DNA of 64,000 nt from Nostocoides_A vanveenii (GCF_039531165.1 NZ_BAAAPN010000045.1:154081-218080); one strand, 5' to 3'. Positions 18,890 to 27,903 are shown, numbered from the stretch's first letter. Made by a program: numbers and translations. The notes: generated by a model from the letters alone, not told the origin.

Positions 18890-20332
18890 ATGCGTCGAGC
18901 CAAGATCGTCTGCACCCTCGGTCCCAGCACATCCACCCCTGAACGGCTTCGTGAGCTCGTCGACGCGGGAATGGACGTCGCTCGGCTCAATCTCTCGCAC
19001 GGTGAGTACGCCGTCCACGAGGAGATCTACCGTAATGTGCGCGCCGCGTCGGACGAGTCTGGCCGGGCGGTCGGCATCCTGGTCGACCTGCAGGGCCCAA
19101 AAATCCGCACCACCCGCTTCAGCGGCGGCCCCGTCGACCTGATCGCCGGCGATTCCTTCACGATCACCACCCGTGAGATCGACGGCACCCAGTCAGCGGT
19201 CGGCACGACCTACAAGGGCCTGGCCGGTGACGTCAACCCCGGCGACACCCTGCTGATCGACGACGGGAAGGTCGAACTGGTCGCGACCGAGGTGAACGAC
19301 ACCGATGTCGTCTGCCACGTCGTCGAGGGCGGCACGGTGTCCAACAACAAGGGCATCAACCTGCCGGGTGTCGCCGTGAGCGTCCCCGCCATGTCCGAGA
19401 AAGACGAGGCCGACCTGCGCTGGGCGCTGACGCTGACGGCCGATTTCATCGCCTTGTCCTTTGTGCGCTCGGCCGAGGACATCCGTCGCGTGCACGAGAT
19501 CATGGACGAGGTGGGGGTTCGTCTGCCCGTCATCGCCAAGATCGAGAAGCCGCAGGCCGTGGACAATCTCGAGGAGATCGTCGTCGCCTTCGACGGCATC
19601 ATGGTCGCGCGCGGTGACCTCGGCGTGGAACTCCCGCTGGAGCAGGTGCCCCTGGTGCAGAAGCGGGCCATCGAGATCGCTCGCCGCAACGCCAAGCCGG
19701 TCATCGTCGCCACCCAGGTGCTGGAGTCGATGATCGAGAATCCGCGGCCCACCCGCGCCGAGGCCTCCGACGCCGCCAATGCCGTGCTCGACGGCGCGGA
19801 CGCGCTGATGCTCTCGGGCGAGACGAGCATGGGCGCTCACCCGGTCGCTGCCGTCGCGACGATGGCCAAGATCATCGCGAACACCGAGGAGACCGGGTTT
19901 GACCGGATCGCCCCACTGACCGCGAGTCCCCAAACCGTCAGCGGCGCCATCACGCGAGCCGCGGCCGAGATCGCCAAGCTCGTGGGCGCCCGCTATCTGG
20001 TGACCTTCACCACCTCCGGCAACTCGGCGCGGGCGATGGCCCGGATGCGCCCCCAAAAGCCCATGCTCGCCTTCACCCCGAGCGCGGCGACGCGCTCGCA
20101 GTTGGCGCTGACCTGGGGAGTCGAGACCTTCCTGGTGCCCAATGTGCATCACACCGACGACATGGCCTTCCAGGTCGACGAGGCCGTCATCCAGGCCGGC
20201 CGCTGCCCCGAGGGGGAGCGGGTGGTCATCGCCGCCGGGTCGCCGCCCGGCGTGGTCGGGACGACCAATGCGCTGCGGGTCCACGTGGTCGGCGACGCGA
20301 TCTATCACCGAGGTGCGTTCTCGGCGCTCTAG
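18890..20332 (+). CDS. pyk: Pyruvate kinase
   Basis: A 480-residue glycolytic enzyme that converts phosphoenolpyruvate and ADP to pyruvate and ATP. The N-terminus RRAKIVCTLGPSTS, the active-site segment VIAKIEKPQAV with the general-acid lysine, MVARGDLGVELP, and ATQVLESMIENPRPTRAE are all present, followed by the C-terminal regulatory domain with FTTSGNSARAMA. I choose ATG 18890, which gives the family N-terminus. An in-frame upstream start (18845) would add 15 unrelated residues and cross the predicted -10 box. It ends 65 nt before tRNA-Leu. Confidence 0.96.
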   Translation: MRRAKIVCTLGPSTSTPERLRELVDAGMDVARLNLSHGEYAVHEEIYRNVRAASDESGRAVGILVDLQGPKIRTTRFSGGPVDLIAGDSFTITTREIDGTQSAVGTTYKGLAGDVNPGDTLLIDDGKVELVATEVNDTDVVCHVVEGGTVSNNKGINLPGVAVSVPAMSEKDEADLRWALTLTADFIALSFVRSAEDIRRVHEIMDEVGVRLPVIAKIEKPQAVDNLEEIVVAFDGIMVARGDLGVELPLEQVPLVQKRAIEIARRNAKPVIVATQVLESMIENPRPTRAEASDAANAVLDGADALMLSGETSMGAHPVAAVATMAKIIANTEETGFDRIAPLTASPQTVSGAITRAAAEIAKLVGARYLVTFTTSGNSARAMARMRPQKPMLAFTPSAATRSQLALTWGVETFLVPNVHHTDDMAFQVDEAVIQAGRCPEGERVVIAAGSPPGVVGTTNALRVHVVGDAIYHRGAFSAL

Positions 20333-20397
20333 GCGTCCGCTCACCGGTCGGCAACCGAGCGCAGTCCGCGCACGCAGGTATGCTGTCCGGGCACCTG

Positions 20398-20478
20398 GCC
20401 GGGGTGGTGGAATGGCAGACACGGAGCACTCAAAATGCTTTGCCGCAAGGCGTGCGGGTTCAAGTCCCGCTCCCGGCA
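20398..20478 (+). tRNA. tRNA-Leu (anticodon CAA)
   Basis: The acceptor stem GCCGGGG pairs with TCCCGGC, followed by discriminator A; CCA is not encoded. The D arm contains GGTGGAATGGCAGAC, the anticodon loop is CTCAAAA giving anticodon CAA for UUG codons, a long variable arm TTGCCGCAAGGCG marks a class II tRNA, and the T arm GCGGGTTCAAGTCCCGC is complete. A tRNA-Leu between pyk and the ANTAR regulator fits the local actinobacterial order. Confidence 0.92.
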
Positions 20479-20534
20479 CGTAGGCGGAATCGCCGCCTGA
20501 CTCAACCTGGACGCAACCGATGAGGAATCGCGCG

Positions 20535-21134
20535 ATGAGCACCCCTGCCAAGGCCACCACGGCAGCCCGGATCGTCGTAGCCGAGGACGAGGCACTGATC
20601 CGTCTGGATCTGGTCGAGATGCTCGGCGAGGCCGGCTATGACGTCGTGGGGCAGGCCAGCAATGGCGAGCAGGCCGTCGAGATGGCCCTCGAGCTGACTC
20701 CGGACCTGGTCATCATGGACGTCAAGATGCCCGTCATGGACGGGCTGTCGGCCGCGGACGAGATCGGCAAGCAACGCCTGTGCCCCGTCATCATGCTGAC
20801 CGCCTTCTCCCAGACCGAGCTCGTCGAGCGGGCCCGCGACGCCGGAGTGATGGCCTATATCGTCAAGCCCTTCACCGCAGCCGACCTGGCGCCCGCCATC
20901 AATATCGCACTCTCGCGCTGGGCAGAGCTGAAGGAACTGGAGAAGGAAGTCGCCGACCTCGGCGAGGCCCTGGAGACCCGCAAGGCCGTCGAGCGCGCCA
21001 AGGGCGTGCTGATGAAGAAGCTCAAGCTCTCCGAGGCTGACGCCTTCCGGTGGATCCAGAAGACCGCCATGGATCGGCGCCTGGGGATGAAGGAAGTCGC
21101 CGAGGCCGTCATCGCGGGGATCGACAAGGCCTGA
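20535..21134 (+). CDS. pdtaR: ANTAR-domain response regulator (PdtaR-like)
   Basis: A 199-residue two-component regulator. The receiver domain has the acidic pair EDEA near the N-terminus, the phospho-acceptor Asp62 in VIMDVKMPVMDG, and the conserved Lys in IVKPF. After a coiled linker (ELKELEKEVADLGEALETR) the C-terminal ANTAR domain has RAKGVLMKKLKLSE, which binds RNA hairpin pairs and prevents transcription termination. Position between pyk and polA matches Rv1626 of M. tuberculosis, whose kinase PdtaS is encoded elsewhere; no kinase is in this window. ATG 20535 has GAGGA 8 nt upstream and is preferred to ATG 20520. Confidence 0.92.
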   Translation: MSTPAKATTAARIVVAEDEALIRLDLVEMLGEAGYDVVGQASNGEQAVEMALELTPDLVIMDVKMPVMDGLSAADEIGKQRLCPVIMLTAFSQTELVERARDAGVMAYIVKPFTAADLAPAINIALSRWAELKELEKEVADLGEALETRKAVERAKGVLMKKLKLSEADAFRWIQKTAMDRRLGMKEVAEAVIAGIDKA

Positions 21135-21302
21135 CCTGCCCCACCCGTCACACCGGTCACACGGGCGCAGACCTGCGCAAAGGCCGTGAAGAAGGCCACT
21201 TTCCGACGGTGCCTCCGGTGCTCTAGAGTTGGATTTCCGAGGTCGTTCGGTGTTCAACCGGACGCCCGGTAACCATCGCATTCGATCTCGAAGGAGCCGG
21301 TC

Positions 21303-21908
21303 ATGCCCCGCCCGCACATAGTGGTCAGCCGGGCGGGTCAGCGGCAGGTCGGTGAGTTGGCGACCTTGTGGATCGAGAGTGCACTCGCTGCGGGTATGAC
21401 GCACGATCTGGCCGCCCGGACGGCCGGGACCGCGCGGGTGGCGGACGCTTTGCGACGACCCGGCACCGCCGCCTATTTGGCGACCTTGGACGGCCGGCCG
21501 CTCGGCTTCGCGGTGGTCAACGAGCGCCAGCACGGCCTGCTGGAACCTCCGGCGCTGGCGCTGGACGAGCTCTTTGTCATCCCGGAGGGCCGCCGGCAAG
21601 GCGTGGCCGGGCAGTTGCTCGCCGCGGTTGCCAGGCATGCCGAGAGCACGGGTCACGATCTGGTCTTTGCCAATGTCGCCACGACCGACAAGGTCGGCAA
21701 CCGGTATTTCGCCCGTCTCGGGTTCGGCCAGCAGGCCACCCGGCGCGTCGTCCCGACGACGGTGCTGCGTCGCAAGCTGAGCCCCGAAGATGCCGAGGCG
21801 CGCGATGTGCTGCTCGGCCGTCGCCGCACCATCCGAGCGCGGGCCGTGCGCCAGAGCGGGGCAACGCCGGCGCGGGGGCTGGTCCTTCGGCGCCCGGCCG
21901 CCGGCTGA
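21303..21908 (+). CDS. GNAT family N-acetyltransferase
   Basis: A 201-residue protein whose central part is a GNAT fold: strand 4 LDELFVIPEG followed by the acetyl-CoA pyrophosphate loop RRQGVAG, then LVFANVATTDKVGNRYFARLGF as strand 5 to helix 4. The N-terminus (IVVSRAGQRQVGEL) and a basic C-terminal tail of about 50 residues are less conserved. The substrate is unknown. It has its own signals: TAGAGT near 21223 as a -10 and AAGGAG about 9 nt before the ATG. The tail after residue 155 is Arg/Ala-rich and may be disordered. Confidence 0.82.
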   Translation: MPRPHIVVSRAGQRQVGELATLWIESALAAGMTHDLAARTAGTARVADALRRPGTAAYLATLDGRPLGFAVVNERQHGLLEPPALALDELFVIPEGRRQGVAGQLLAAVARHAESTGHDLVFANVATTDKVGNRYFARLGFGQQATRRVVPTTVLRRKLSPEDAEARDVLLGRRRTIRARAVRQSGATPARGLVLRRPAAG

Positions 21909-21945
21909 CCCCGCGGGCTGACGCAGCAGCGGCATACGGGCGAGG

Positions 21946-22398
21946 TCAGGCGCCCGGCGGCTTGTCGCGCAGTAGGCAAGTGATCCGCGAGGTGCACAGC
22001 TTCTTCTCGTCCTCGTCTCGGATGACGATCTCGTAGGTCACCAGCGTGTTGCCGACGCTGATCGGGGTTGCGACACCGGTTACCCACCCCGAGCGCCCCG
22101 CCCGGTGGTGAGTGGCGTTGATCTCGATGCCGACCGCGGCACGCCCGGGACCGGCCGCCAAGCCGGCGCCGATGGACCCGAGGGTCTCGGCGAGCACGAC
22201 GCTCGCGCCGCCGTGGAGCAGGCCATACGGCTGGGTGTTCCCCTCCACCGGCATCCGCGCCACGATGCGGTCCTTGGCGACTTCGAGCAACTCGAGGCCC
22301 ATCCGTTCGGCCAGGGTGCCCTTGGAGGCCTGGTTGAAGTAGCCCGCGAGCTCGGTCGGGGAGGCGGCGGCGTCGAAGGCTGTGGGGTTGTCGGTCAT
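21946..22398 (-). CDS. Hotdog-fold acyl-CoA thioesterase (PaaI type)
   Basis: A 150-residue single hotdog-domain protein. YGLLHGGASVVLAETLGS carries the HGG motif and downstream Glu of the PaaI/YdiI-like family, followed by VGIEINATHHRAGRSGWVTG. It probably hydrolyses small or aromatic acyl-CoA thioesters in the cytosol. A thioesterase adjacent to polA is common in this part of actinobacterial chromosomes. It is divergent from polA with only 19 nt between start codons, so the two promoters must overlap. Confidence 0.88.
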   Translation of the reverse strand: MTDNPTAFDAAASPTELAGYFNQASKGTLAERMGLELLEVAKDRIVARMPVEGNTQPYGLLHGGASVVLAETLGSIGAGLAAGPGRAAVGIEINATHHRAGRSGWVTGVATPISVGNTLVTYEIVIRDEDEKKLCTSRITCLLRDKPPGA

Positions 22399-22404
22399 GA
22401 CGCA

Positions 22405-22410
22405 TAGGCT
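22405..22410 (+). promoter_or_regulatory. -10 element of polA (leaderless)
   Basis: TAGGCT is a strong match to the actinobacterial -10 consensus and ends 7 nt before the polA GTG start, which predicts a leaderless polA mRNA. The element sits inside the 19-nt divergent gap shared with the thioesterase gene. Confidence 0.6.
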
Positions 22411-22417
22411 GCCATGC

Positions 22418-25087
22418 GTGAGTCGCCTCCTGTTGCTCGACGGTCATTCGCTGGCCTACCGCGCCTTCTTCGCCCTGCCGGCCGAGAACTTCTCGACCAA
22501 GACCGGGCAGCATACGAACGCGATCTACGGCTTCACCTCGATGCTGATCAATGTGCTCCGCGACGAGGAGCCGACCCACGTCGCGGTCGCCTTCGACGTC
22601 TCGCGCGACACCTTCCGCATGCAGGAGTACGCCGAGTACAAAGCCGGCCGGTCGGCGACGCCGCGCGAGTTCTCCGGCCAGTTGCCGCTGCTGAATGAGG
22701 TGCTCGATGCCCTCAAGATCCGGCACCTGGAGGCGCCCGGCTACGAGGCCGACGACATCATCGCCACCCTGGCGACCCAGGCCGAGGCGGCCGGTATGGA
22801 CGTGTTGATCTGTTCCGGCGACCGCGATGCGATGCAGTTGGTCTCCGACCGCGTCACCCTTCTCTATCCCATCCGTGGGGTCTCGGAGTTGACCCGGATG
22901 ACCCCGGCGGCGGTCGAGGAGCGGTATGGCGTGCCGCCGGGCAAGTATTCGGATCTCGCGGCCCTGGTGGGGGAGTCCAGCGACAACCTGCCTGGGGTGC
23001 CGGGCGTCGGGCCCAAGACCGCGGCCAAGTGGATCGGCCAGTTCGGCGGCCTGAGCGGCCTGGTCGCTAATGTCGACCAGGTCAAGGGCAAGGTCGGCGA
23101 CGCACTCCGGGCCCATTTGGACCAGGTGCTGCGCAACCGGCGGCTCAACCAGTTGGTCCGTGACCTAGACGTGGGCGCAACTCTGCCCGAACTCGAGCGG
23201 CGCATGTGGGATCGCGAGCAGGTCCACACCGTCTTCGACGGCCTGGAGTTCCGTGTGCTGCGCGAGCGCCTGTTCGCGACCTTCAACACCGTCGCGCAGG
23301 AGGCCGAGGGCGGGTTCGCGGTGGACGTGGAGACCTTGACCAGCGCGACGCTGGGGCCGTGGCTCGCGGCGCACGCGCGCTCGGGCGCCGACGTGGGCGT
23401 GCACGTCGTCGGGTCGTGGGCGCGGGGGACCGGGGATCTCGGGGCGATCGCGCTGGCCACGACCCAGGACCGGGTGGGTTATGTCGACGTGACCGACCTG
23501 ACGCCGGCCGCCGAGGCGGCGCTCGGCGACTGGCTGGCGGATGCCAGCGTGCCGAAGATCCTGCACGACGCCAAGGGCCCGATCCAAGCGCTCGCGGCGC
23601 GCGGCTGGACTTTGCGCGGACTCTCCCTGGACACGGCCCTCGCGGCCTATTTGGTGCGCCCGGATCAGCGTGACTACGACCTGACCGACCTCGTGCTGCG
23701 CCAGCTGGGGCGCGATCTGCACAGGGACGCCGGTGCGCAGGACGGGATGCTCGACTTCGGTGCCGACGATGCCGCCGAGGTCGATGCTGCGGGCGTGCGG
23801 GCGCTGGCCGTACTGGAGTTGGGCGCCGCCCTGCGCGATCAGGTCGACGCCGCCGGGGGCACCGACCTGATGCGCGAGGTGGAGTTGCCGCTGGTCGATG
23901 TGCTCGCCGAGATGGAGCGCACCGGCATCGCTGTGGATATGGACCGCTTGCACGCGCTGGAGAAGGATTTCGCCGACCAGGTCGCCCTCGCCCAGGACGA
24001 CGCCTACGACGCCATCGGCGGCGAGCAGATCAACCTCGGCTCACCGAAGCAGCTGCAGGTGGTCCTCTTCGACACCCTGGGCATGCCGAAGACCAAGCGC
24101 ACCAAGACGGGCTGGACGACCGACGCCGAGGCGCTCGCCGATCTCTACACCAAGACCGAGCATCCCTTCCTGGAGGCGCTGCTTCGGCACCGGGACGCGA
24201 CGCGGCTGCGGGTGACGGTCGAGGGCTTGCTGAAGTCGGTCGCGGACGATGGGCGCATCCATACGACCTATGAACAGACGATCGCCGCGACCGGGCGGCT
24301 GTCCTCGAAGGATCCCAATCTGCAGAACATCCCGATCCGCACCGAGGAGGGGCGCCGGATCCGTGAGTCCTTCGTCGTCGGTCCGGGCTTCGAATCGCTG
24401 ATGTCGGTGGACTACAGCCAGATCGAGATGCGGATCATGGCGCACCTCTCGGGCGATGAGGGGCTGATCGAGGCCTTCCGTAGCGGTGAGGACCTGCACC
24501 GCTTCGTCGGGTCGCGGGTCTTCGGGGTCGAGCCGGCCGATGTCACGCCGGCCATGCGCAGCAAGGTCAAGGCGATGTCCTACGGCCTCGCCTACGGGCT
24601 CTCGGCCTTCGGCCTCTCGCGGCAGTTGACCATTCCGACCGAGGAAGCGCGGGCGCTGATGGAGGAGTACTTCGCCCGGTTCGGCGGCGTGCGCGACTAT
24701 CTGGGCTCGATCGTGCAAGATGCCCGCGGGACGGGGTACACCGAGACCATGCTGGGCCGGCGGCGCTACCTGCCCGACCTGACCAGCGATAATCGTCAGC
24801 GCCGCGAGATGGCCGAGCGGATGGCGCTGAATGCCCCGATCCAGGGCTCGGCGGCCGATGTCATGAAGGTCGCGATGCTTGGCGCGCACCGGGCGCTGGC
24901 CGACGCGGGCTTGGCGTCCCGGCTGCTTCTTCAGGTCCACGACGAACTCGTGGTCGAGGTGGCCCCCGGCGAAGCGGCCGCCGTCGAGGCGTTGGTGCGC
25001 CGCGAGATGGGAGCGGCGGTGGCGATGGACGTGCCGCTCGACGTCAGCGTCGGCGTCGGCCGGTCCTGGCACGACGCCGGCCACTGA
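22418..25087 (+). CDS. polA: DNA polymerase I
   Basis: An 889-residue repair and lagging-strand polymerase. The N-terminal 5'-3' nuclease domain has LLDGHSLAYRAFFALP, the acidic GYEADDIIATLA and a helix-3-turn segment LPGVPGVGPKTA. The middle proofreading domain is degenerate: the canonical exonuclease acids are not recognisable, as in other actinobacterial PolA. The polymerase domain has ATGRLSSKDPNLQNIP, motif A with Asp665 in VDYSQIEMR, and motif C with Asp842 in QVHDELVVEV. GTG 22418 gives the standard N-terminus SRLLLLDG. An ATG at 22382 would run through the neighbouring promoter. Confidence 0.96.
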   Translation: MSRLLLLDGHSLAYRAFFALPAENFSTKTGQHTNAIYGFTSMLINVLRDEEPTHVAVAFDVSRDTFRMQEYAEYKAGRSATPREFSGQLPLLNEVLDALKIRHLEAPGYEADDIIATLATQAEAAGMDVLICSGDRDAMQLVSDRVTLLYPIRGVSELTRMTPAAVEERYGVPPGKYSDLAALVGESSDNLPGVPGVGPKTAAKWIGQFGGLSGLVANVDQVKGKVGDALRAHLDQVLRNRRLNQLVRDLDVGATLPELERRMWDREQVHTVFDGLEFRVLRERLFATFNTVAQEAEGGFAVDVETLTSATLGPWLAAHARSGADVGVHVVGSWARGTGDLGAIALATTQDRVGYVDVTDLTPAAEAALGDWLADASVPKILHDAKGPIQALAARGWTLRGLSLDTALAAYLVRPDQRDYDLTDLVLRQLGRDLHRDAGAQDGMLDFGADDAAEVDAAGVRALAVLELGAALRDQVDAAGGTDLMREVELPLVDVLAEMERTGIAVDMDRLHALEKDFADQVALAQDDAYDAIGGEQINLGSPKQLQVVLFDTLGMPKTKRTKTGWTTDAEALADLYTKTEHPFLEALLRHRDATRLRVTVEGLLKSVADDGRIHTTYEQTIAATGRLSSKDPNLQNIPIRTEEGRRIRESFVVGPGFESLMSVDYSQIEMRIMAHLSGDEGLIEAFRSGEDLHRFVGSRVFGVEPADVTPAMRSKVKAMSYGLAYGLSAFGLSRQLTIPTEEARALMEEYFARFGGVRDYLGSIVQDARGTGYTETMLGRRRYLPDLTSDNRQRREMAERMALNAPIQGSAADVMKVAMLGAHRALADAGLASRLLLQVHDELVVEVAPGEAAAVEALVRREMGAAVAMDVPLDVSVGVGRSWHDAGH

Positions 25088-25162
25088 TCGCAGACTTTCC
25101 GCCCGATGCCACAAATCCCTCTTTCGCAACGGAAGACTTCTCGCGCGAACGCGCACTTTCCG

Positions 25163-26065
25163 ATGCCCGAGGCCCTGTTTACCTTCACGCACCTCTGGCG
25201 GGTGGCGGCCCCGCCGGATCGGGTGTTCGCGGTCCTCGCCGACCCCGATCGGTATGACCAGTGGTGGCCGCAGATTCGTTCGGTCATCCGGCTTGGCCCG
25301 GACGACGGGCTGGCCCGGGTGCGAAGCCTGCTCCCGCTGACGTTGACCTTGCATCTGCGCCGGATCGAGACGGACGCGGCCGCCGGCCGCCTCGCCGTCG
25401 CGATCACGAGAGACCTGACGGGCTGGGCGCGATGGACCGTGGGACCGGACCGTGACACCGGGGGGACTTGGGCGGCATACGAGCAGGAAGTCGTGGTCAC
25501 CGCACCGCTGCTCGCGCGCATCGCGCCGCGTGCCGGTGCTCTACTGCTCGCCAATCATGAGGCGATGATGCGCTCCGGCGAGCGCGGCCTGCGCCGGCGC
25601 CTGAAGGAGCGAGCCTGCCGGTCAGGGGCGGCCGCGCCCCCAAGCGACGGCGACATCCGCCGGGGTGGTGAGCACCGCGGTCGTGCTCCGCTGTTTAAGC
25701 GCGGCCAGCAGGGTGTTGCGGCAGAAGTTCTCGGGGTGGCCGGTCCACCGGTTGCGCCAATCCGGGCTGGTGCAGTCCCAGGCGTTGGCTTGGCCCATGG
25801 TTCCGGACTTTCCGTCGACCACGCGATAGAGCTGCAAGATGCCATAGGTGCCGGCCGCCGGCCGCAGCACCTTCAGCATGTCCGGAAGTGCCGTGGTCCG
25901 GCGATCGGAACGGACCGGGAAGCTGTAGCACGGCAGGGCGGGGTTGTTGCACCGTCCCCCGTTGATCGAGTAGGTCAACAGTGGATAGGGGTAGGTCGTC
26001 GCGGCGGCCCTGGTGTTGGTCAGCGGGGTTTCGGTGTAGAGCCGACCGAAGCTGAAGTACTTTGA
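25163..26065 (+). CDS. SRPBCC family protein with antisense-overlapping C-terminal extension
   Basis: Residues 1 to about 150 form an SRPBCC (START-like, polyketide-cyclase type) lipid-binding fold: FTFTHLWRVAAPPDRVF, then DPDRYDQWWPQI, and a C-terminal helix NHEAMMRSGERGLRRRL. Members of this family normally end right after that helix (near 25613). Here no stop codon occurs and the frame continues about 150 more codons, running antisense through the convergent secreted-protein gene (25622-26596) by 444 bp. The extension looks like low-information antisense reading, so the native stop seems to have been lost. ATG 25163 is preferred, with an alternative ATG at 25106; neither has a clear ribosome site. 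Ligand is unknown. Confidence 0.6.
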   Translation: MPEALFTFTHLWRVAAPPDRVFAVLADPDRYDQWWPQIRSVIRLGPDDGLARVRSLLPLTLTLHLRRIETDAAAGRLAVAITRDLTGWARWTVGPDRDTGGTWAAYEQEVVVTAPLLARIAPRAGALLLANHEAMMRSGERGLRRRLKERACRSGAAAPPSDGDIRRGGEHRGRAPLFKRGQQGVAAEVLGVAGPPVAPIRAGAVPGVGLAHGSGLSVDHAIELQDAIGAGRRPQHLQHVRKCRGPAIGTDREAVARQGGVVAPSPVDRVGQQWIGVGRRGGPGVGQRGFGVEPTEAEVL

Positions 26066-26596
26066 CACCACGCTCTGAGTGGCCGCGTCTTGCATGTCAT
26101 TGGGGTAGTTGAACAGCCCCCAGGCTTTGGTCTGGCCCTTGGCCTCCAGGACCGGAATGGTGGCGCCGCTCTCGTCGTACCGTTGTTCATCGGTGGTCAG
26201 CGTCGTCATTTCGACATAGTTCATGCCCTGGGAGACGGCCGTCCAGCCGTAGTTCGTGCGCAATGTGGCCAGGTCGTTCCAGGTCGGATAGATCACGCCC
26301 CGAATGCATGGTCGGCTGGTCGCTCCCATGCGATTGACCACTACCCCGGTGACGACCGTGGTGATTCCGATGGATTTCAGATCGGCCGCATCCTGAAGAA
26401 GGGTGCGCATGCCTGACGTGGGCGTGCACGCCGCGGTCCAGATCGACCGCCCGAACATGATGCTCAGGTAGCTCGGTGCCGGGGCATCGAGGGCGTGGCG
26501 ATCGTCCGGCACCCGCTGGGCGCTTGCAGGCGTGGCGACGGCGGTCAGCAATAGCAATGGGACAAGGGCGCGGAGGGGTTTGCTGATCATTGTCAT
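25622..26596 (-). CDS. Secreted protein, degenerate NodB-like family, copy 1
   Basis: A 324-residue exported protein: signal peptide residues 1-25 (ALVPLLLLTAVATPASA, cleavage after ASA). The mature part shares a series of blocks with the gene at 62873-63883: FGRSIW, YPTWNDLATLRTNYGWT, MTTLTTDEQ, AWGLFNYPN, FSFGRLY, SINGGRC. The order resembles the NodB polysaccharide deacetylase fold (WxxL, HSHTH region, FAYPNG), but the catalytic TFDDG is replaced by MFGRS and the HxxxH region by GMNYVEM, so hydrolysis is doubtful. Cys residues suggest disulfides. No named family is assigned with certainty. ATG 26590 is an alternative start with a better-spaced GAGAG. Confidence 0.7.
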   Translation of the reverse strand: MTMISKPLRALVPLLLLTAVATPASAQRVPDDRHALDAPAPSYLSIMFGRSIWTAACTPTSGMRTLLQDAADLKSIGITTVVTGVVVNRMGATSRPCIRGVIYPTWNDLATLRTNYGWTAVSQGMNYVEMTTLTTDEQRYDESGATIPVLEAKGQTKAWGLFNYPNDMQDAATQSVVSKYFSFGRLYTETPLTNTRAAATTYPYPLLTYSINGGRCNNPALPCYSFPVRSDRRTTALPDMLKVLRPAAGTYGILQLYRVVDGKSGTMGQANAWDCTSPDWRNRWTGHPENFCRNTLLAALKQRSTTAVLTTPADVAVAWGRGRP

Positions 26597-26608
26597 CTCT
26601 CGGGAATG

Positions 26609-26651
26609 GTCGACAGGGCGGGGGCCAAGCGCGGGCCCCCGCCCTGTCGAC
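26609..26651 (-). terminator. Strong hairpin between two secreted-protein genes
   Basis: A perfect 18-bp inverted repeat (left arm begins GTCGACAGGGCGGG) with a 7-nt loop, placed 1 nt after the stop of the beta-propeller gene and 12 nt before the next start on the same strand. It should terminate or sharply attenuate transcription between the two genes. Confidence 0.75.
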
Positions 26652-26652
26652 G

Positions 26653-27711
26653 TCACTTGGCGAACGAGTACAACTTGCCGCTGCCGACGGCATACACCGA
26701 CGGCTGACCCTGCTGGTAGGCCGGGCCGGACAAAGCGTATTGGCCCGTTGTGTAGCTCCAGCTGGTGGCGCACGACGAGCTGAACTTGTAGGTCTTTCCG
26801 TTGGTGTTGGTGGCGTAGGTGCTGCCCGTGGTGGAGTCCGCCGCCGCGCGCGAGTTGAACGATCCGCCGACTGTGGCCATGCACATCGTGAGCCCATTGG
26901 AGGAGTTGATGCTGTAGAACTTGCCGTTGGCGCCGGTCAGGTAGACGCGGCCTTGGCCCTTTGAGCCCATGAGTTGTCCGGTGGTGCCCATATTGCGCGA
27001 CCAGGACAGGGACCCGTCGGAGACGTTGTAGGCGTAGACATTGTTGCCCGCATCGGAGACATAGACGCGCCCGTCGTTGGGAGCCGAGGCCCGGCCGACG
27101 AGGTTGTAGCTCAAGGAGTGGTACCAGAGCGAATCGCCGGTGTAGGCACTCACCGCGTCGATGTAGTGGCCGTTGGCCAGCAGAATCACCCCGGCGTTGA
27201 TGAATCGGGGCTCTTGCGCGCCGCTCACGCCGTAGACGTAGTCCCAGAGGAAGCTCAATGAGGTGTTGTAGCCGTAGAGCTTCGAGGCGTTCGGGAAGGC
27301 GGCGGCGACAACGCCATTGCCGTATGCCACGAGGGCGGGTCCACCTGGGCCGCTCGCCACGGCGAGCAAACCGCAGTTCGTCGCGCTCAAGGCGAGGACG
27401 TAGCCATTGGTGGTGCCGACGTAGACGCGGTTCGTGGCGGCGTCGACGACTGGGGCGAGCGTCGCCTGGCCGTAGTTCCCGCTGGTGCACACGAGCGACC
27501 CATTGGTCGTTCGTCGAATCTCCATCGTCTTGTTCGTACCGAGGACGACGGTGCCGGACTTGCCCATGGCGACGTTGAGATACGTCTTCCCGGTGCTGAC
27601 GCTCCACCGAGGCGTTACGGGTGCTGAGGCTGATGCGCTCGCTGCGGCCGACCCGATGAGGGCCAAACCGAGAGCGGTGGCGATGCTGATCGTGCGTGTG
27701 GGCGACTTCAT
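26653..27711 (-). CDS. Secreted PQQ-like beta-propeller protein
   Basis: A 352-residue exported protein. Residues 1-30 are a signal peptide (basic KSPTRT, hydrophobic core, then SAAASASASA). The rest has repeated blades typical of PQQ-like/BamB-type propellers, for example NRVYVGTTNGYVLALS, GRVYVSDAGNNVYAYN, DGSLSWSRNMG and GRVYLTGANGKFYSINS. About seven blades can be counted roughly. It lacks a visible enzyme motif; such proteins usually act as extracellular binding or scaffold modules. GGAGGAG lies 6 nt before the ATG, a strong ribosome site. Base composition looks less GC-rich than its neighbours by eye. Confidence 0.8.
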   Translation of the reverse strand: MKSPTRTISIATALGLALIGSAAASASASAPVTPRWSVSTGKTYLNVAMGKSGTVVLGTNKTMEIRRTTNGSLVCTSGNYGQATLAPVVDAATNRVYVGTTNGYVLALSATNCGLLAVASGPGGPALVAYGNGVVAAAFPNASKLYGYNTSLSFLWDYVYGVSGAQEPRFINAGVILLANGHYIDAVSAYTGDSLWYHSLSYNLVGRASAPNDGRVYVSDAGNNVYAYNVSDGSLSWSRNMGTTGQLMGSKGQGRVYLTGANGKFYSINSSNGLTMCMATVGGSFNSRAAADSTTGSTYATNTNGKTYKFSSSCATSWSYTTGQYALSGPAYQQGQPSVYAVGSGKLYSFAK

Positions 27712-27897
27712 GGCTCTCCTCCAGTGCGCTGTGGCTCGGGAATCCCCGGCTCTTGGCAATCTAGACAGCGCGATCGCCGTTGTCTCGAAAACGCAGAAGT
27801 TGCCACACGGCATCCTTCGATAGCGCTCTATTACAGCAACACTCGTGATTCCAAGGCCCTCCGGATCGCCGACGAGCTCCGCTTGTCGCCGACCTCA

Positions 27898-27903
27898 TAG
27901 AGT
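27898..27903 (+). promoter_or_regulatory. -10 element of peptidase E gene (leaderless)
   Basis: TAGAGT (TANNNT) lies exactly 6 nt before the ATG at 27910 with no ribosome site between, so the transcript is probably leaderless. The 198-nt divergent gap 27712-27909 holds nothing else I can recognise. Confidence 0.5.

Noticed and set aside
23281..23900. Loss of proofreading motifs in PolA as a novelty
   Set aside because: A degenerate 3'-5' exonuclease domain is normal in actinobacterial DNA polymerase I.
25622..27711. Two adjacent secreted-protein genes as part of a single operon
   Set aside because: An 18-bp perfect hairpin lies between them, so independent transcription is more likely; shared function is not assumed.
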